In this document: positions 9,071-17,787 of the stretch, one piece after another | How positions within the stretch are numbered: the first letter of the stretch is position 1 | How the letters are laid out: the number at the start of each line of letters is the position of its first letter | Origin: Desulfosporosinus sp. Sb-LF | GTDB taxonomy: Bacteria > Bacillota > Desulfitobacteriia > Desulfitobacteriales > Desulfitobacteriaceae | NCBI RefSeq assembly: GCF_004766055.1 | Contig: NZ_SPQR01000001.1 | Span: forward strand, 496,001-560,000 | Direction of reading: 5' to 3' | DNA: 64,000 bases | Program-made: the position numbers and the translations under genes | Notes under the pieces: model-generated | Databases searched by the model: none | Told to the model about the DNA's origin: nothing | What the model saw: the letters and a program-made list of their open reading frames with translations, nothing else

Positions 9071-10555
9071 ATGAAAAACTTGATCGATTTAACCATTAAT
9101 GAGGAACAACTTAAAAAAACGGTGCAGAGTGTTAAAGAAAAAAACGTCGTAATCCCAACTCTAGCTCAGATGAAGGATCCTAATAAGATACCTGCAACTG
9201 TAAAAGAGAAGTTGAAGAAGACTGGGTTATGGGACGTGGACCCCATTAATTTATTTAGAATCTCTTGGAAAAACGAACCGGTCAAAGAAAGCGGATTATA
9301 CAATAAATTACCAAATTATGTAGAGATCCCGCCTGAAATCTCAGGTGTTAAAGCAAGGATTATTGCTATGGCGGGGAAATATTTTCCGACAGGCGCGCAC
9401 AAAGTTGGAGCAAGTTTTGCTTGTTTAGTTCCTCGTTTAGTGACTGGACAATTTGATCCAAAATATCATGAAGCTGTTTGGCCTTCAACAGGTAACTACT
9501 GTCGAGGCGGAGCGTATAATTCAGCGTTATTAGGCTGTAAGTCAATTGCTATTTTACCGGAAAATATGAGTAAAGAGCGTTTCGAATGGCTTAAAACAGT
9601 CGCCGGTGAAGTTATTGCGACGCCTGGTTGTGAAAGTAACGTGAAGGAAATTTATGATAAAACTTGGGAACTAAGAAGAACCCGAGATAATGTTGTGATT
9701 TTTAATCAATTCGGAGAACTTGGCAATCATTTATGGCATTATGAAGTCACGGGTAATGCCATGGATGAGATTATCAAAGCAGAAGCCGGTTCAAAGGGCA
9801 GACTTGCAGGGGTATGTTTAACTTCAGGTTCTGCTGGCACACTTGGTAGCGGAGATTACTTGAAAGATCAATATCCGAATGCTAAAATTGCAGTGGGTGA
9901 AGCACTACAATGTCCAACGTTACTAAATAACGGTTTTGGCGACCATAGAATTGAAGGTATTGGGGATAAACATATACCTTGGATTCATAATGTTAAGAAT
10001 ACCGATATGGTGATCGCGATTGATGACAATGATAGTTTGGGCATGTTCCGTCTCTTTAATGAACCTGCTGGGCAGGACTATCTAAGAGAACAAGGGATTT
10101 CTGAAGAGGTCATTTCCAAGCTTTCCTGGGTAGGGATTTCTGGTGCAGCTAATATTCTATCCTGCATCAAATTTGCAAAATACTACGAGCTGACAGAGGA
10201 TGATATTGTCATAACAGTCCTCACAGACTCTGCGGAAATGTATCAGTCGAGATTGCAAGAAATGCAAGCTGAGAGAGGTAAAGAGTATACTTCCCTGAAT
10301 GCGGCCGTTGATCACAACAGAAATGTTTTGGGTGTTAGAACCGACAGTATGGAAGAGTTAACGTACCAAAGCAAAAAGCGCATTCATAACCTCAAGTATT
10401 ACACTTGGATTGAACAACAAGAGTATGATCTGGATGAGCTGAATGCACAATGGTACGATTATGATGAATACTGGGGTAAGTTACATCAAATGGGGCCAGA
10501 TCTCGATAAACTAATCGAACGATTCAATGAACAAACGGGCTTGACAAGCAAATAA
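9071..10555 (+). CDS. TrpB/cysteine-synthase-like fold-type-II PLP enzyme of unknown substrate
   Basis: This 494-aa protein starts at ATG 9071, with GGGAGG 6 nt upstream; the open frame back to 9011 lacks a ribosome site. The motif TGAHKVGASFA near residue 110 resembles the PLP-lysine region of TrpB-type enzymes (GxHKxN). WPSTGNYCRGGAYNSAL is the asparagine/glycine loop that contacts the cofactor, and TSGSAGTLGSGDYL resembles the phosphate-binding glycine loop. It is longer than CysK and has an extra C-terminal helix-rich region. I do not recognise a characterised homologue. It lies in the same direction as ssnA and the threonine-synthase-like gene and ends at a terminator, so it probably closes that operon. 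Confidence 0.78.
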   Translation: MKNLIDLTINEEQLKKTVQSVKEKNVVIPTLAQMKDPNKIPATVKEKLKKTGLWDVDPINLFRISWKNEPVKESGLYNKLPNYVEIPPEISGVKARIIAMAGKYFPTGAHKVGASFACLVPRLVTGQFDPKYHEAVWPSTGNYCRGGAYNSALLGCKSIAILPENMSKERFEWLKTVAGEVIATPGCESNVKEIYDKTWELRRTRDNVVIFNQFGELGNHLWHYEVTGNAMDEIIKAEAGSKGRLAGVCLTSGSAGTLGSGDYLKDQYPNAKIAVGEALQCPTLLNNGFGDHRIEGIGDKHIPWIHNVKNTDMVIAIDDNDSLGMFRLFNEPAGQDYLREQGISEEVISKLSWVGISGAANILSCIKFAKYYELTEDDIVITVLTDSAEMYQSRLQEMQAERGKEYTSLNAAVDHNRNVLGVRTDSMEELTYQSKKRIHNLKYYTWIEQQEYDLDELNAQWYDYDEYWGKLHQMGPDLDKLIERFNEQTGLTSK

Positions 10556-10623
10556 TTAAATTTCCTTGCCCAACATTGCTTACTATAAGGGTTTATTCAT
10601 TTGTAAAATAGTTAGATAAAAAG

Positions 10624-10664
10624 AAGGCAGCGGTTCTTGCGCAGGAACCACTGCCTCTTTTTTA
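10624..10664 (+). terminator. Terminator after the TrpB-like gene
   Basis: GGCAG-C-GGTTC pairs with GAACC-A-CTGCC around a seven-base loop and is followed by TCTTTTTT. It separates the PLP-enzyme operon from the 8-oxoguanine deaminase gene. Confidence 0.85.
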
Positions 10665-10682
10665 AAGAAAGGGGATACTTCC

Positions 10683-12062
10683 TTGTCACTTTTAATCAAA
10701 AATGCTTCTTATCTAGTTACCTTTAATGATCGTAACGAAATAGTAGAGAATAGCGATCTTCTAATAGAAGGAGAAAAAATTCTTGCGGTTGGGTCAGATT
10801 TGAGTTTAACTCCTTCTGAGAACACTCAAATTATTGACGCACGAGGAATGGTCGTCCTTCCGGGGTTAGTGAATACTCATCACCATCTCTATCAGACCTT
10901 GTTTCGTGGGCTTCCAGAAGTTCAGGGAATGCCACTTTTCTCTTGGCTTATTAATCTTTATGAGTTTTGGCGTCATATCACCCCAGACGCAGTTTATTAT
11001 GGGGCTATGGTAGGTTTTAGCGAGCTTCTGCGTACGGGCTGTACCTTAACAACCGATCACCATTATGTTTTTCCGAGAGGACAAGCTAATGATTTAATTG
11101 ATTCACAAATCACGGCAGCTCGTGAGATCGGAATTCGCTTTCACGCTACCCGTGGCTCTATGTCCTTAGGTAAAAGCGAAGGGGGGCTCCCCCCGGATGA
11201 AGTGGTTCAGGATGCAGAGACCATTCTTAGAGATTCGCTACGTCTGATTGAGCGGTACCATGATTCGTCTCCTTATGCCATGACTCGACTGGCACTGGCC
11301 CCTTGTTCGCCATTTTCTGTGAGCCTTGACTTGATGCGCCAGTCTCAAATCTTGGCAGGAGAAAAAGGAGTTATGCTTCATACTCATTTGGCAGAAACAC
11401 TCGATGAAGAAACGTTTTGCTTGGAACGCTACGGACGTCGTCCAGTTGAATTAATGGAAGATGTGGGCTGGATAGGACCGAACGTCTGGTTTGCCCATGC
11501 CATTCATCTCAGTGAGCGAGAAATTGATCTATTGGCCCGGAGTGGATCTGGAGTCGCACACTGTCCAAGCTCGAATATGAAACTCGGAAGTGGGATTTGC
11601 CCAACTTCAGATCTGGTCAACGCGGGTGCCAAGCTTGGGATTGCGGTTGATGGAAGTGCTAGTAATGATGGCTCAAATATGTGGGAAGAAGTCCGTAGGG
11701 CTTATCTGTTAAATCATCTGCGTTATAAAGATCAAGGTCTATCAGCTTACGAGACCCTGAAATGTGCTACGCGTGGGGGAGCAGATGTCTTAGGACGTCC
11801 AGATACTGGGCGACTTGAAGCGGGTAAAGCGGCGGATATCATCCTTATTGATCTCCAAGACGTGGCCTATGCGGGCTGTCATGATCCATTGGTTTCACTC
11901 GTGTGCTGCGGGAACCAGAGCCTGGTAGACACCACAATTGTTAACGGAAAAGTGGTTGTGAAGAAGGGACAACTTCTCACTCAAGATACTGAAGAAATTC
12001 GGAAAAAAGCTCATCAAGTGGCTAGCGAACTCGTGCAGAAGGAGCGGGGATTGAAAAAATAA
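10683..12062 (+). CDS. 8-oxoguanine deaminase
   Basis: This 459-aa protein starts at TTG 10683, with AAAGGGG about 9 nt upstream. It is a COG0402 amidohydrolase with NTHHHLYQTLFRG, HTHLAET, HAIHLS and AVDGSASNDG, which supply the zinc ligands and catalytic Asp. The stretch GGLPPDEVVQD, the ILRDS..LI.RYHD segment and LAPCSPFSV are distinctive of the Pseudomonas Pa0142-type 8-oxoguanine deaminases rather than TrzN or guanine deaminase. The family converts 8-oxoguanine to urate and ammonia, which would feed the urate pathway encoded on both sides. It stands alone between a terminator and a long palindrome. Confidence 0.88.
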   Translation: MSLLIKNASYLVTFNDRNEIVENSDLLIEGEKILAVGSDLSLTPSENTQIIDARGMVVLPGLVNTHHHLYQTLFRGLPEVQGMPLFSWLINLYEFWRHITPDAVYYGAMVGFSELLRTGCTLTTDHHYVFPRGQANDLIDSQITAAREIGIRFHATRGSMSLGKSEGGLPPDEVVQDAETILRDSLRLIERYHDSSPYAMTRLALAPCSPFSVSLDLMRQSQILAGEKGVMLHTHLAETLDEETFCLERYGRRPVELMEDVGWIGPNVWFAHAIHLSEREIDLLARSGSGVAHCPSSNMKLGSGICPTSDLVNAGAKLGIAVDGSASNDGSNMWEEVRRAYLLNHLRYKDQGLSAYETLKCATRGGADVLGRPDTGRLEAGKAADIILIDLQDVAYAGCHDPLVSLVCCGNQSLVDTTIVNGKVVVKKGQLLTQDTEEIRKKAHQVASELVQKERGLKK

Positions 12063-12095
12063 ATTGGTACCGCTAAATCAAAGTGGGTGGAGCTC

Positions 12096-12201
12096 AAAAC
12101 ACCGTCATCAGACACTATAAAATGTACACCTTGGAGTAGACAGTATAAAAAAGTCTATTCTGTAGAGCACATTTTACTATGTTTCGATGACGGTGTTTTT
12201 T
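12096..12201. repeat. Long imperfect palindrome ending in a T run
   Basis: Fourteen perfect base pairs (AAAACACCGTCATC at 12096-12109 with GATGACGGTGTTTT at 12186-12199) continue inward as a mostly paired stem, including AAAATGT/ACATTTT and GTAGAC/GTCTAT, around an A-rich loop near 12140-12150. The TTTTTT end makes it a likely terminator for the deaminase gene and for the convergent gene at 12228. Its length, over 100 nt, is more like a small inverted-repeat mobile element than a plain terminator. A short open frame inside it is not treated as a gene. Confidence 0.7.
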
Positions 12202-12227
12202 GCTTAATTATCTCCAATTTATTTGTC

Positions 12228-12527
12228 TTAGACAGAAGGTCGCTTAAAAGGTATCACCTTGCCTTCACGTTTCCTAGGTGAGGGCTCGCTGTCACTGCAA
12301 GATTCGCATCCTCCGCCACAGCCCGTTTTATTACCAATAAATATTTTGCGCCAAAAAACTTGCCATTTTTCATCTGTTTGTTCGACACGGGTTTCTACTT
12401 CATACTGGGGTCCGCGTTGTTGATTAGCTAACCTTGCTTCGGTCGTAGCAACAATATTGGCGGTTTTTAAGGCTTGTTTCTCCGAGTCATAGAGGGTCTG
12501 GATTTTTACCCATTCCATTAATTCCAT
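12228..12527 (-). CDS. Hypothetical small Cys-rich protein
   Basis: This is a 99-aa protein, convergent with the deaminase gene. The second of two adjacent ATGs (12527) is preferred because AGGGAG lies 7 nt upstream. The N-terminal half is helical and polar. The only striking motif is CGGGCESC near residue 70, which could bind a metal, followed by a basic tail (PSPRKREGKV). I do not recognise the family. A good ribosome site and a normal amino-acid composition support a real gene. Confidence 0.6.
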   Translation of the reverse strand: MELMEWVKIQTLYDSEKQALKTANIVATTEARLANQQRGPQYEVETRVEQTDEKWQVFWRKIFIGNKTGCGGGCESCSDSEPSPRKREGKVIPFKRPSV

Positions 12528-12620
12528 CATATCGCTCCCTTAATGAACATCTTTCTTCCTATAATAACCATTTAATTAGAGATATTGCAAGATAATCGCA
12601 AAAGAATCACTGAGTTTTTT

Positions 12621-12720
12621 CAACTATATCACTTCTACTCTGTTCCTACCCATATTTTTATCTTTATACAATGCATTATCGGCATCTTCTACAATCATTT
12701 CTAAATTAGTTGTGGTGTTG
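12621..12720 (-). pseudogene. C-terminal relic of a GGDEF diguanylate cyclase
   Basis: Reading the minus strand from about 12720 gives LEMIVEDADNALYKDKN and then MGRNRVEVI before a stop. This is the conserved end of GGDEF domains (ADxALYxAKxxGRNRV). No upstream GGDEF region or in-frame remainder is present, so only about the last 35 residues of an old gene survive. Confidence 0.75.
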
Positions 12721-12878
12721 GAAATGAAGAACATCAAAAAATTTCAAACAAGAAACAAGTATAATGATTTGTTATATTTTTTAAGAAATAGAATAAAAGA
12801 GGATAAGGGGGGTGAGATAATGGCTTAGCAAACGTTAATAAGCTGTGTCTTAAATGAAGGGAAGAAAGGGTGAAAAAC

Positions 12879-14357
12879 ATGATCTCGGAGGGTGAACTTT
12901 TCCAAAAGAAACCAGTGCTCAAAAGTGAAGATTGGTGGGCGGTCTGGCTTGGGTTGTTTGTCTTTGTGCTAAGTCTCGGTCCCATTATCGGGATGGATTT
13001 GTTGGGGTGGGTTGTCAAATTTAATGTTTGGATCGACACGTCCAAGGCACTGGCGCCGGTGTCCAAAACCTTTCAAACTATGTCTGGCACTAACGCCGCC
13101 TTGTTAACCTATCTGTTTTTGTTAGTAATAACCACCATCGGCGCAGTGGCTATGGGCGCAAGGCCCGCGAAATACCTCGTCGGTTTTAGCATAATTTACT
13201 GGATAACGTTTGCATGCTTGTTTTTAGGTAACTATGCTTTTATTGCCGCCACCCCGGATAAACAAGCAAGTCTAAAAATTCCCTGGTCTTTGAGCCTGGG
13301 AGAGATGGGCTTTGTTTTTGCTATGATTATCGGACTTATTATTGGTAATTTTTTTCTCGGTTTTGCTAAGTTTCTGGAAGAGGCTGCTAAGCCAGAATGG
13401 TTCATTAAAACAGGGATCGTGATTCTGGGCGCCGCTATCGGTATAAAGACTGTTGGTGCAATGGGACTGGCCAGCACGGTCATTGTCCGTGGACTTTGCG
13501 CAGTGGTCGAAGCCTATCTGATTTATTGGCCAATAGTTTACTTCATTTCGCGTAAATACTTTAAATTCACACCAGAATGGGCTGCACCTCTGGCGTCCGG
13601 CATCTCTATCTGTGGGGTTGCGGCAGCCATCGCCACGGGTGGGGCAATACGAGCCCGGCAAATGATACCGGTTGTTTTGTCTGCAGTTATTATTGTATTT
13701 GTAGCCGTGGAACTGCTCTTTTTGCCTTGGCTGGCACAGTCTTGGCTATTTCGTGAACCAATGGTAGCCGGAGCCTGGATGGGCCTGGCCGTGAAGAGTG
13801 ACGGCGGTGCGGTAGCTAGCGGCGCGATCACTGATTCGCTTATTAGAGCCAAGGCATTGAAAGAACTTGGGATTAATTGGCAAGAAGGTTGGATCCTGAT
13901 GGCTGCCACTACTACCAAAGTATTTATTGATGTATTTATTGGTGTTTGGGCATTTATCCTAGCGGTCATCTGGTCTGTTTTCCGGATTGATAAATCCAAG
14001 AACCCGAATGCGGGAAGCAAGGTTTCAGCGGGGGAGATCTGGGAGCGTTTCCCTAAATTTGTTATCGGTTTTGTACTGACCTTTGTGATACTGCTTGTGA
14101 TGGGCTTGAAGAACCCAGGTATTGTAAAGGCCGCGACAGCAGGCTCAGATCAGGCAAACGCTTTGAGGACATTTTTCTTTGCTTTGTGTTTCTTCTCAAT
14201 AGGTCTGGTAACCAACGTACGGAAGCTCTGGGCCGCAGGTATGGGCCGTATTGTAGGGGTTTATGCCGTTTGCCTGTTTGGCTTTATTCTTTGGATCGGT
14301 CTCTTTGTCTCCTGGATTTTCTACCACGGTATTACACCACCAGTAATTGGCGGCTAG
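12879..14357 (+). CDS. YeiH/UPF0324-type integral membrane protein (putative sulfate/anion exporter family)
   Basis: This 492-aa protein has about 11-12 hydrophobic segments. It matches the UPF0324 (Cons_hypoth698, YeiH) family in the central GIVILGAAIGIKTVGA segment, the SGISICGVAAAIATGGAIRA segment, and AGAWMGLAVKSDGGAVASGA near residue 305. It is longer than typical YeiH (about 340 aa), with extra N-terminal helices. ATG 12879 is chosen because GAAAGGG lies 8 nt upstream; GTG 12870 overlaps that site. Some members are called sulfate exporters, but transport is not well established. No link to purines is visible beyond position. A small membrane protein follows. Confidence 0.8.
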   Translation: MISEGELFQKKPVLKSEDWWAVWLGLFVFVLSLGPIIGMDLLGWVVKFNVWIDTSKALAPVSKTFQTMSGTNAALLTYLFLLVITTIGAVAMGARPAKYLVGFSIIYWITFACLFLGNYAFIAATPDKQASLKIPWSLSLGEMGFVFAMIIGLIIGNFFLGFAKFLEEAAKPEWFIKTGIVILGAAIGIKTVGAMGLASTVIVRGLCAVVEAYLIYWPIVYFISRKYFKFTPEWAAPLASGISICGVAAAIATGGAIRARQMIPVVLSAVIIVFVAVELLFLPWLAQSWLFREPMVAGAWMGLAVKSDGGAVASGAITDSLIRAKALKELGINWQEGWILMAATTTKVFIDVFIGVWAFILAVIWSVFRIDKSKNPNAGSKVSAGEIWERFPKFVIGFVLTFVILLVMGLKNPGIVKAATAGSDQANALRTFFFALCFFSIGLVTNVRKLWAAGMGRIVGVYAVCLFGFILWIGLFVSWIFYHGITPPVIGG

Positions 14358-14386
14358 CTTATAACGCGATAGAGAGGGGTGTGACT

Positions 14387-14560
14387 ATGGAAAAAACTCA
14401 ATTCAGTAAAGCTAAGCAGCCAACAGCGACTCAGCCAGAGCTCGAAGTGGATGAGTGGTACGACTTGCTGCCCATCGAGAAAAAACTTATTTCCTATACA
14501 TTAGGGCTTGGTTTGGTATTGCTGGCCATCTTTACAATATCTTTTGGGGTATTTAAGTAA
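14387..14560 (+). CDS. Small single-pass membrane protein
   Basis: This 57-aa protein starts at ATG 14387, 29 nt after the UPF0324 gene, with GAGAGGGG 8 nt upstream. The first 35 residues are polar (ELEVDEWYDLLPIEKK) and the last 20 form one membrane helix. No family is recognised. Its position suggests an accessory subunit of the preceding transporter-like protein. Confidence 0.65.
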   Translation: MEKTQFSKAKQPTATQPELEVDEWYDLLPIEKKLISYTLGLGLVLLAIFTISFGVFK

Positions 14561-14617
14561 TCAAGTATCTACTGGACTAAAGTATCAGCCCAAACTATTG
14601 GTGCGGACACGCTTTTA

Positions 14618-14678
14618 GCGTAAAGAAATAACTTGCTGGATACCAATTTTGGTTGTTCAGTGAGTTATTTCTTTATGC
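14618..14678 (+). terminator. Extended hairpin after the UPF0324 operon
   Basis: A 16-bp arm (GCGTAAAGAAATAACT) pairs with AGTTATTTCTTTATGC with one G-U pair, and an inner ACCAA/TTGGT stem caps it. No long T run follows the 3' arm, but the size and position suit a terminator or processed 3' end. Confidence 0.6.
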
Positions 14679-14823
14679 TCGATGAGCGCAATCACTAACA
14701 TAATACGACAAACTTCTACTAGTGCTGGAGGTACAATAGAGATACTTATTAGATAGGACACAACGTTATGTAACTCTTGAGACGTTGACGTTGCTAGCAT
14801 TTCGAAAAATGGAGGAAGCTATT

Positions 14824-17502
14824 TTGTACTATCAGTTTATAATTAATGTGATTGTAGTCTTATTTCTCTGTGGCGTTGTTACCTTCCTAGACTTGTCGTT
14901 TAATAGAAAATACTCACGTTACATTTTGGGAATTATGTTCGGTCTGATTACTATTTTCACAATGACTGGCAAAATCATGGTTATCGAAGGTCGCTTTTAT
15001 GATTTTCGGCATATCACTATGACGATGGCGGGCTTCGCCGGTGGTCCAGTGACCGCTATAATTGCCGCTATGATCAGTTCTCTGTATCGGTATAATGTGG
15101 GCGGAAGTGGTTCGATGGGCGGAATCACAAATATTCTTGTTTTTGCGTGTTTTGGAAGTATCTTGGGTAGACGTGTAAAGAGTAGCCAAAATGGAAAGAA
15201 AGTATTATTCTGGTTTATCGTCGGCATAGTTATGGCATTTATTTTAATATTTATTATTGCCTTTATCCCCCCGTGGAAAAGCGATTCCGTCAAGGTTCTT
15301 AGAATTGTTGCCGGCCCTTTTTTAATAATTACTCCGTTGGCAACTACTATAATATTTAACTTTTACTTCTGGATCTATGAATTCTTGGGTAAAGCTTCGA
15401 TTTTAAATACTATAATTAACTTCAGTCCCATAAACCTAATGATTTTTGATACCAATGGACCAATCCTACTCAGTAAAAATCTAAAAAGACAACAAGGACT
15501 TTCCTCAAACATCGAAAATTCGATCCTGTTGGACACCGATAAAACGTGGCCGAATGGGGAAAACCAGCAATTCAGATACATTACCACAGAAGACGGAAGG
15601 CACTTTGCTACTGATTTATCTAGTTTTCAGATGCCTAGTGGAACATCTGCATGTTTAGCAATTATAAACGATGTAACTGAGCGGAAATGGGAACAGGAAA
15701 TGTTCAGAGGAGCAAAAGAGAGATTCGCTAAAGCTTTTCAATTAGGGCCCCATATGATGACCATTATTAGGAAGTCAGACTATAGATATGTGGATGTAAA
15801 CCGTCGTTTCCTTGAAGCACGGGGTTTTGCCTATGAAGATGCTATCGGTAAAACACCCATCGAACTTGGTGTATCCGGAAGTGAATTTAAAAGAATCATT
15901 AAGACTCTTGAGGAACGAGGTTCAGTACAAAACTTGGAATGTGCCCTATTTACGAAATATGGTTCAAAAGGTTCAGTAATTCTTTCTGCTGAAACGATAC
16001 ATGTAGATGATCAGGAATGTATTTTGTTTGCGTATAATGACGTTACTGAAATGAAACGAATGCAAACAGAAAGAGTAGAACAACTTACCAAACATTTAGA
16101 ATTAGAGGCGGAACTTTCTAAAAGTAACCAACTTATAGCAGATCTTATTGATAATATGCCAGACGGTTTTTATGCCTTAGATAATCAATGGCGTTTTACA
16201 TTTATAAATAAAAAAGCAGAGGAGTTAATGCTAAAAACACGTGAGGAGCTTTTAGGTAAAGTTCTCTGGGAGGTAATTCCTGAAACGAGAGGTAGCTTAC
16301 TCAAACCGAATTATCAAAAGGCGAAGAATGATTGCGTTTCTATCACGTTTGAAAATCCAAGTCTTTTCCTTAGAGACACATGGTATCAAGTAACCGTGTA
16401 CCCCTCTCAGATTGGATTGTCAGTTTATTATAGGGATATTACTGAACAGAAATTATCGCGTGAGAAATTAACTAAGTCACAAGAAGAGACAGCTTCAATT
16501 CTCGAAAGCATGACAGATTGTTTTTTTGCCATGGATAGGAATTGGCAAATTACTTATGTCAATCGCGCAGGAGAAATAGCCTTCGGGAATTCTCGTGATG
16601 AGTTGTTGGGCCGAAACTTCACTGAAGTATTTGAGATCAACGATACCTCCCAACTACACTTTCATGAAGTAATGAACGAGAAGAGGTCTGTTAATTTTGA
16701 AATTATTTCTGAACTTTTAGGTAACAAATGGCTAGAGATAAGTCTCTACCCATCGGAAACTGGACTGACCTGTTATTTTCGTGATATAACAAGTCGCAAG
16801 ATAGCAGAAAATGAAATTGCTAGACTCGACCGTCTCAACCTAGTAGGGCAATTGGCTGCTGGAATCGGACACGAAATAAGGAATCCTATGACTACCGTGC
16901 GTGGTTACCTCCAACTCTTGGGTGAAAAACCTGATTATGCAGCTCAAAAATCTACCTTCGCGTTAATGATTTCGGAATTAGATCGCGCAAACTCGATTAT
17001 TACAGAATTCCTCTCTCTAGCTCGTACGAAACAAACTGAACTAAAATCTCAAAATCTAAATGACATTCTAAACAATTTATACCCTCTATTAGAAGCGGAC
17101 ACGTTTACTCAAAATAAACAAATTCGTTTCATCCCGGGAGAGATTTTCAACCTAAAACTAAATGGGAAAGAAATTTCCCAACTGGTTCTTAACTTGGCTC
17201 GTAATGGACTTGAAGCCATGAAGGAAAGAGGTTCCCTGACCATTAAAAGTTATGTAGAGGATGATAAGGTAGTTCTTGCGATTGAGGATGAGGGATGTGG
17301 TATACCGCTAGAAAATCTTAATAAGTTAGGAACCCCCTTCTTTACTACCAAAGATAGCGGGACTGGATTGGGCCTGGCAACATGCTACAAAATTGCAGAA
17401 TCTCATAACGCCAAAATACATATCGATTCAAGTGCCAAAGGGACTACATTCCTTATATTTTTTCCCATTCCTAAGCAGGATCAAAATGAAATCATCGCCT
17501 AA
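14824..17502 (+). CDS. Multi-PAS sensor histidine kinase, sporulation-kinase type (paralogue 1)
   Basis: This 892-aa protein starts at TTG 14824, with GGAGG 8 nt upstream, the same start type as its paralogue at 54691. About 180 residues of membrane helices with a 5TMR-LYT-like pattern (GFAGGPVTAIIAAMISS) come first. Four PAS-like domains follow, at about 195-280, 300-410, 430-545 and 555-650. The DHp helix is GQLAAGIGHEIRNPMTTVRGYLQLL, written here in parts as GQLAAGIGHEIR then NPMTTVRGYLQLL, and the ATPase has NLARNGLEAM, DEGCGIP and GTGLGLA. The HEIRNPMTTVRG form is typical of Bacillus KinB/KinE-like phosphorelay kinases. No response regulator is adjacent. It may feed Spo0F or Spo0A, and the ligand is unknown. 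Confidence 0.9.
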   Translation: MYYQFIINVIVVLFLCGVVTFLDLSFNRKYSRYILGIMFGLITIFTMTGKIMVIEGRFYDFRHITMTMAGFAGGPVTAIIAAMISSLYRYNVGGSGSMGGITNILVFACFGSILGRRVKSSQNGKKVLFWFIVGIVMAFILIFIIAFIPPWKSDSVKVLRIVAGPFLIITPLATTIIFNFYFWIYEFLGKASILNTIINFSPINLMIFDTNGPILLSKNLKRQQGLSSNIENSILLDTDKTWPNGENQQFRYITTEDGRHFATDLSSFQMPSGTSACLAIINDVTERKWEQEMFRGAKERFAKAFQLGPHMMTIIRKSDYRYVDVNRRFLEARGFAYEDAIGKTPIELGVSGSEFKRIIKTLEERGSVQNLECALFTKYGSKGSVILSAETIHVDDQECILFAYNDVTEMKRMQTERVEQLTKHLELEAELSKSNQLIADLIDNMPDGFYALDNQWRFTFINKKAEELMLKTREELLGKVLWEVIPETRGSLLKPNYQKAKNDCVSITFENPSLFLRDTWYQVTVYPSQIGLSVYYRDITEQKLSREKLTKSQEETASILESMTDCFFAMDRNWQITYVNRAGEIAFGNSRDELLGRNFTEVFEINDTSQLHFHEVMNEKRSVNFEIISELLGNKWLEISLYPSETGLTCYFRDITSRKIAENEIARLDRLNLVGQLAAGIGHEIRNPMTTVRGYLQLLGEKPDYAAQKSTFALMISELDRANSIITEFLSLARTKQTELKSQNLNDILNNLYPLLEADTFTQNKQIRFIPGEIFNLKLNGKEISQLVLNLARNGLEAMKERGSLTIKSYVEDDKVVLAIEDEGCGIPLENLNKLGTPFFTTKDSGTGLGLATCYKIAESHNAKIHIDSSAKGTTFLIFFPIPKQDQNEIIA

Positions 17503-17557
17503 CTCCCGAAAACTGCAAATTGCAGCAACAAAATAAGCAAGAGCTGTAACATTTTAA

Positions 17558-17602
17558 AATAATCATGAGGTCACTAATAATGCCTTAGGATTATTTTTTT
17601 TC
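17558..17602 (+). terminator. Terminator after kinase 1
   Basis: AATAATC pairs with GATTATT, with a further GAGG/CCTT stem inside, and eight T residues follow. It insulates kinase 1 from the sigma-54 promoter of ygeX. Confidence 0.75.
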
Positions 17603-17629
17603 AAATTTTTTCAAGGAAAATCTAGAAGC

Positions 17630-17646
17630 TGGCACAATGATTGCAT
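17630..17646 (+). promoter_or_regulatory. Sigma-54 promoter of ygeX
   Basis: TGGCAC, five bases (AATGA), then TTGCAT is a perfect -24/-12 element. The start should be near 17656, giving a leader of about 130 nt before ygeX. No clear copy of the TMTCA-N3-TGAGA motif was seen upstream. Confidence 0.9.
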
Positions 17647-17787
17647 TAATTTCTAAGTGAAAACCAAGGATCAATCAATTCGTTTAGGGGGAGATATAGA
17701 GTTATAAAGAAACAAGAAATTGTTTTTTGATACCGTATGGAAAGTGCTTTTTGGTTACACAATATCAAGGAATAGGAGAGGATTAAT

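Noticed and set aside
12087-12281. 64-codon plus-strand open frame
   Set aside because: It lies across the long palindrome and overlaps the minus-strand gene. No ribosome site.
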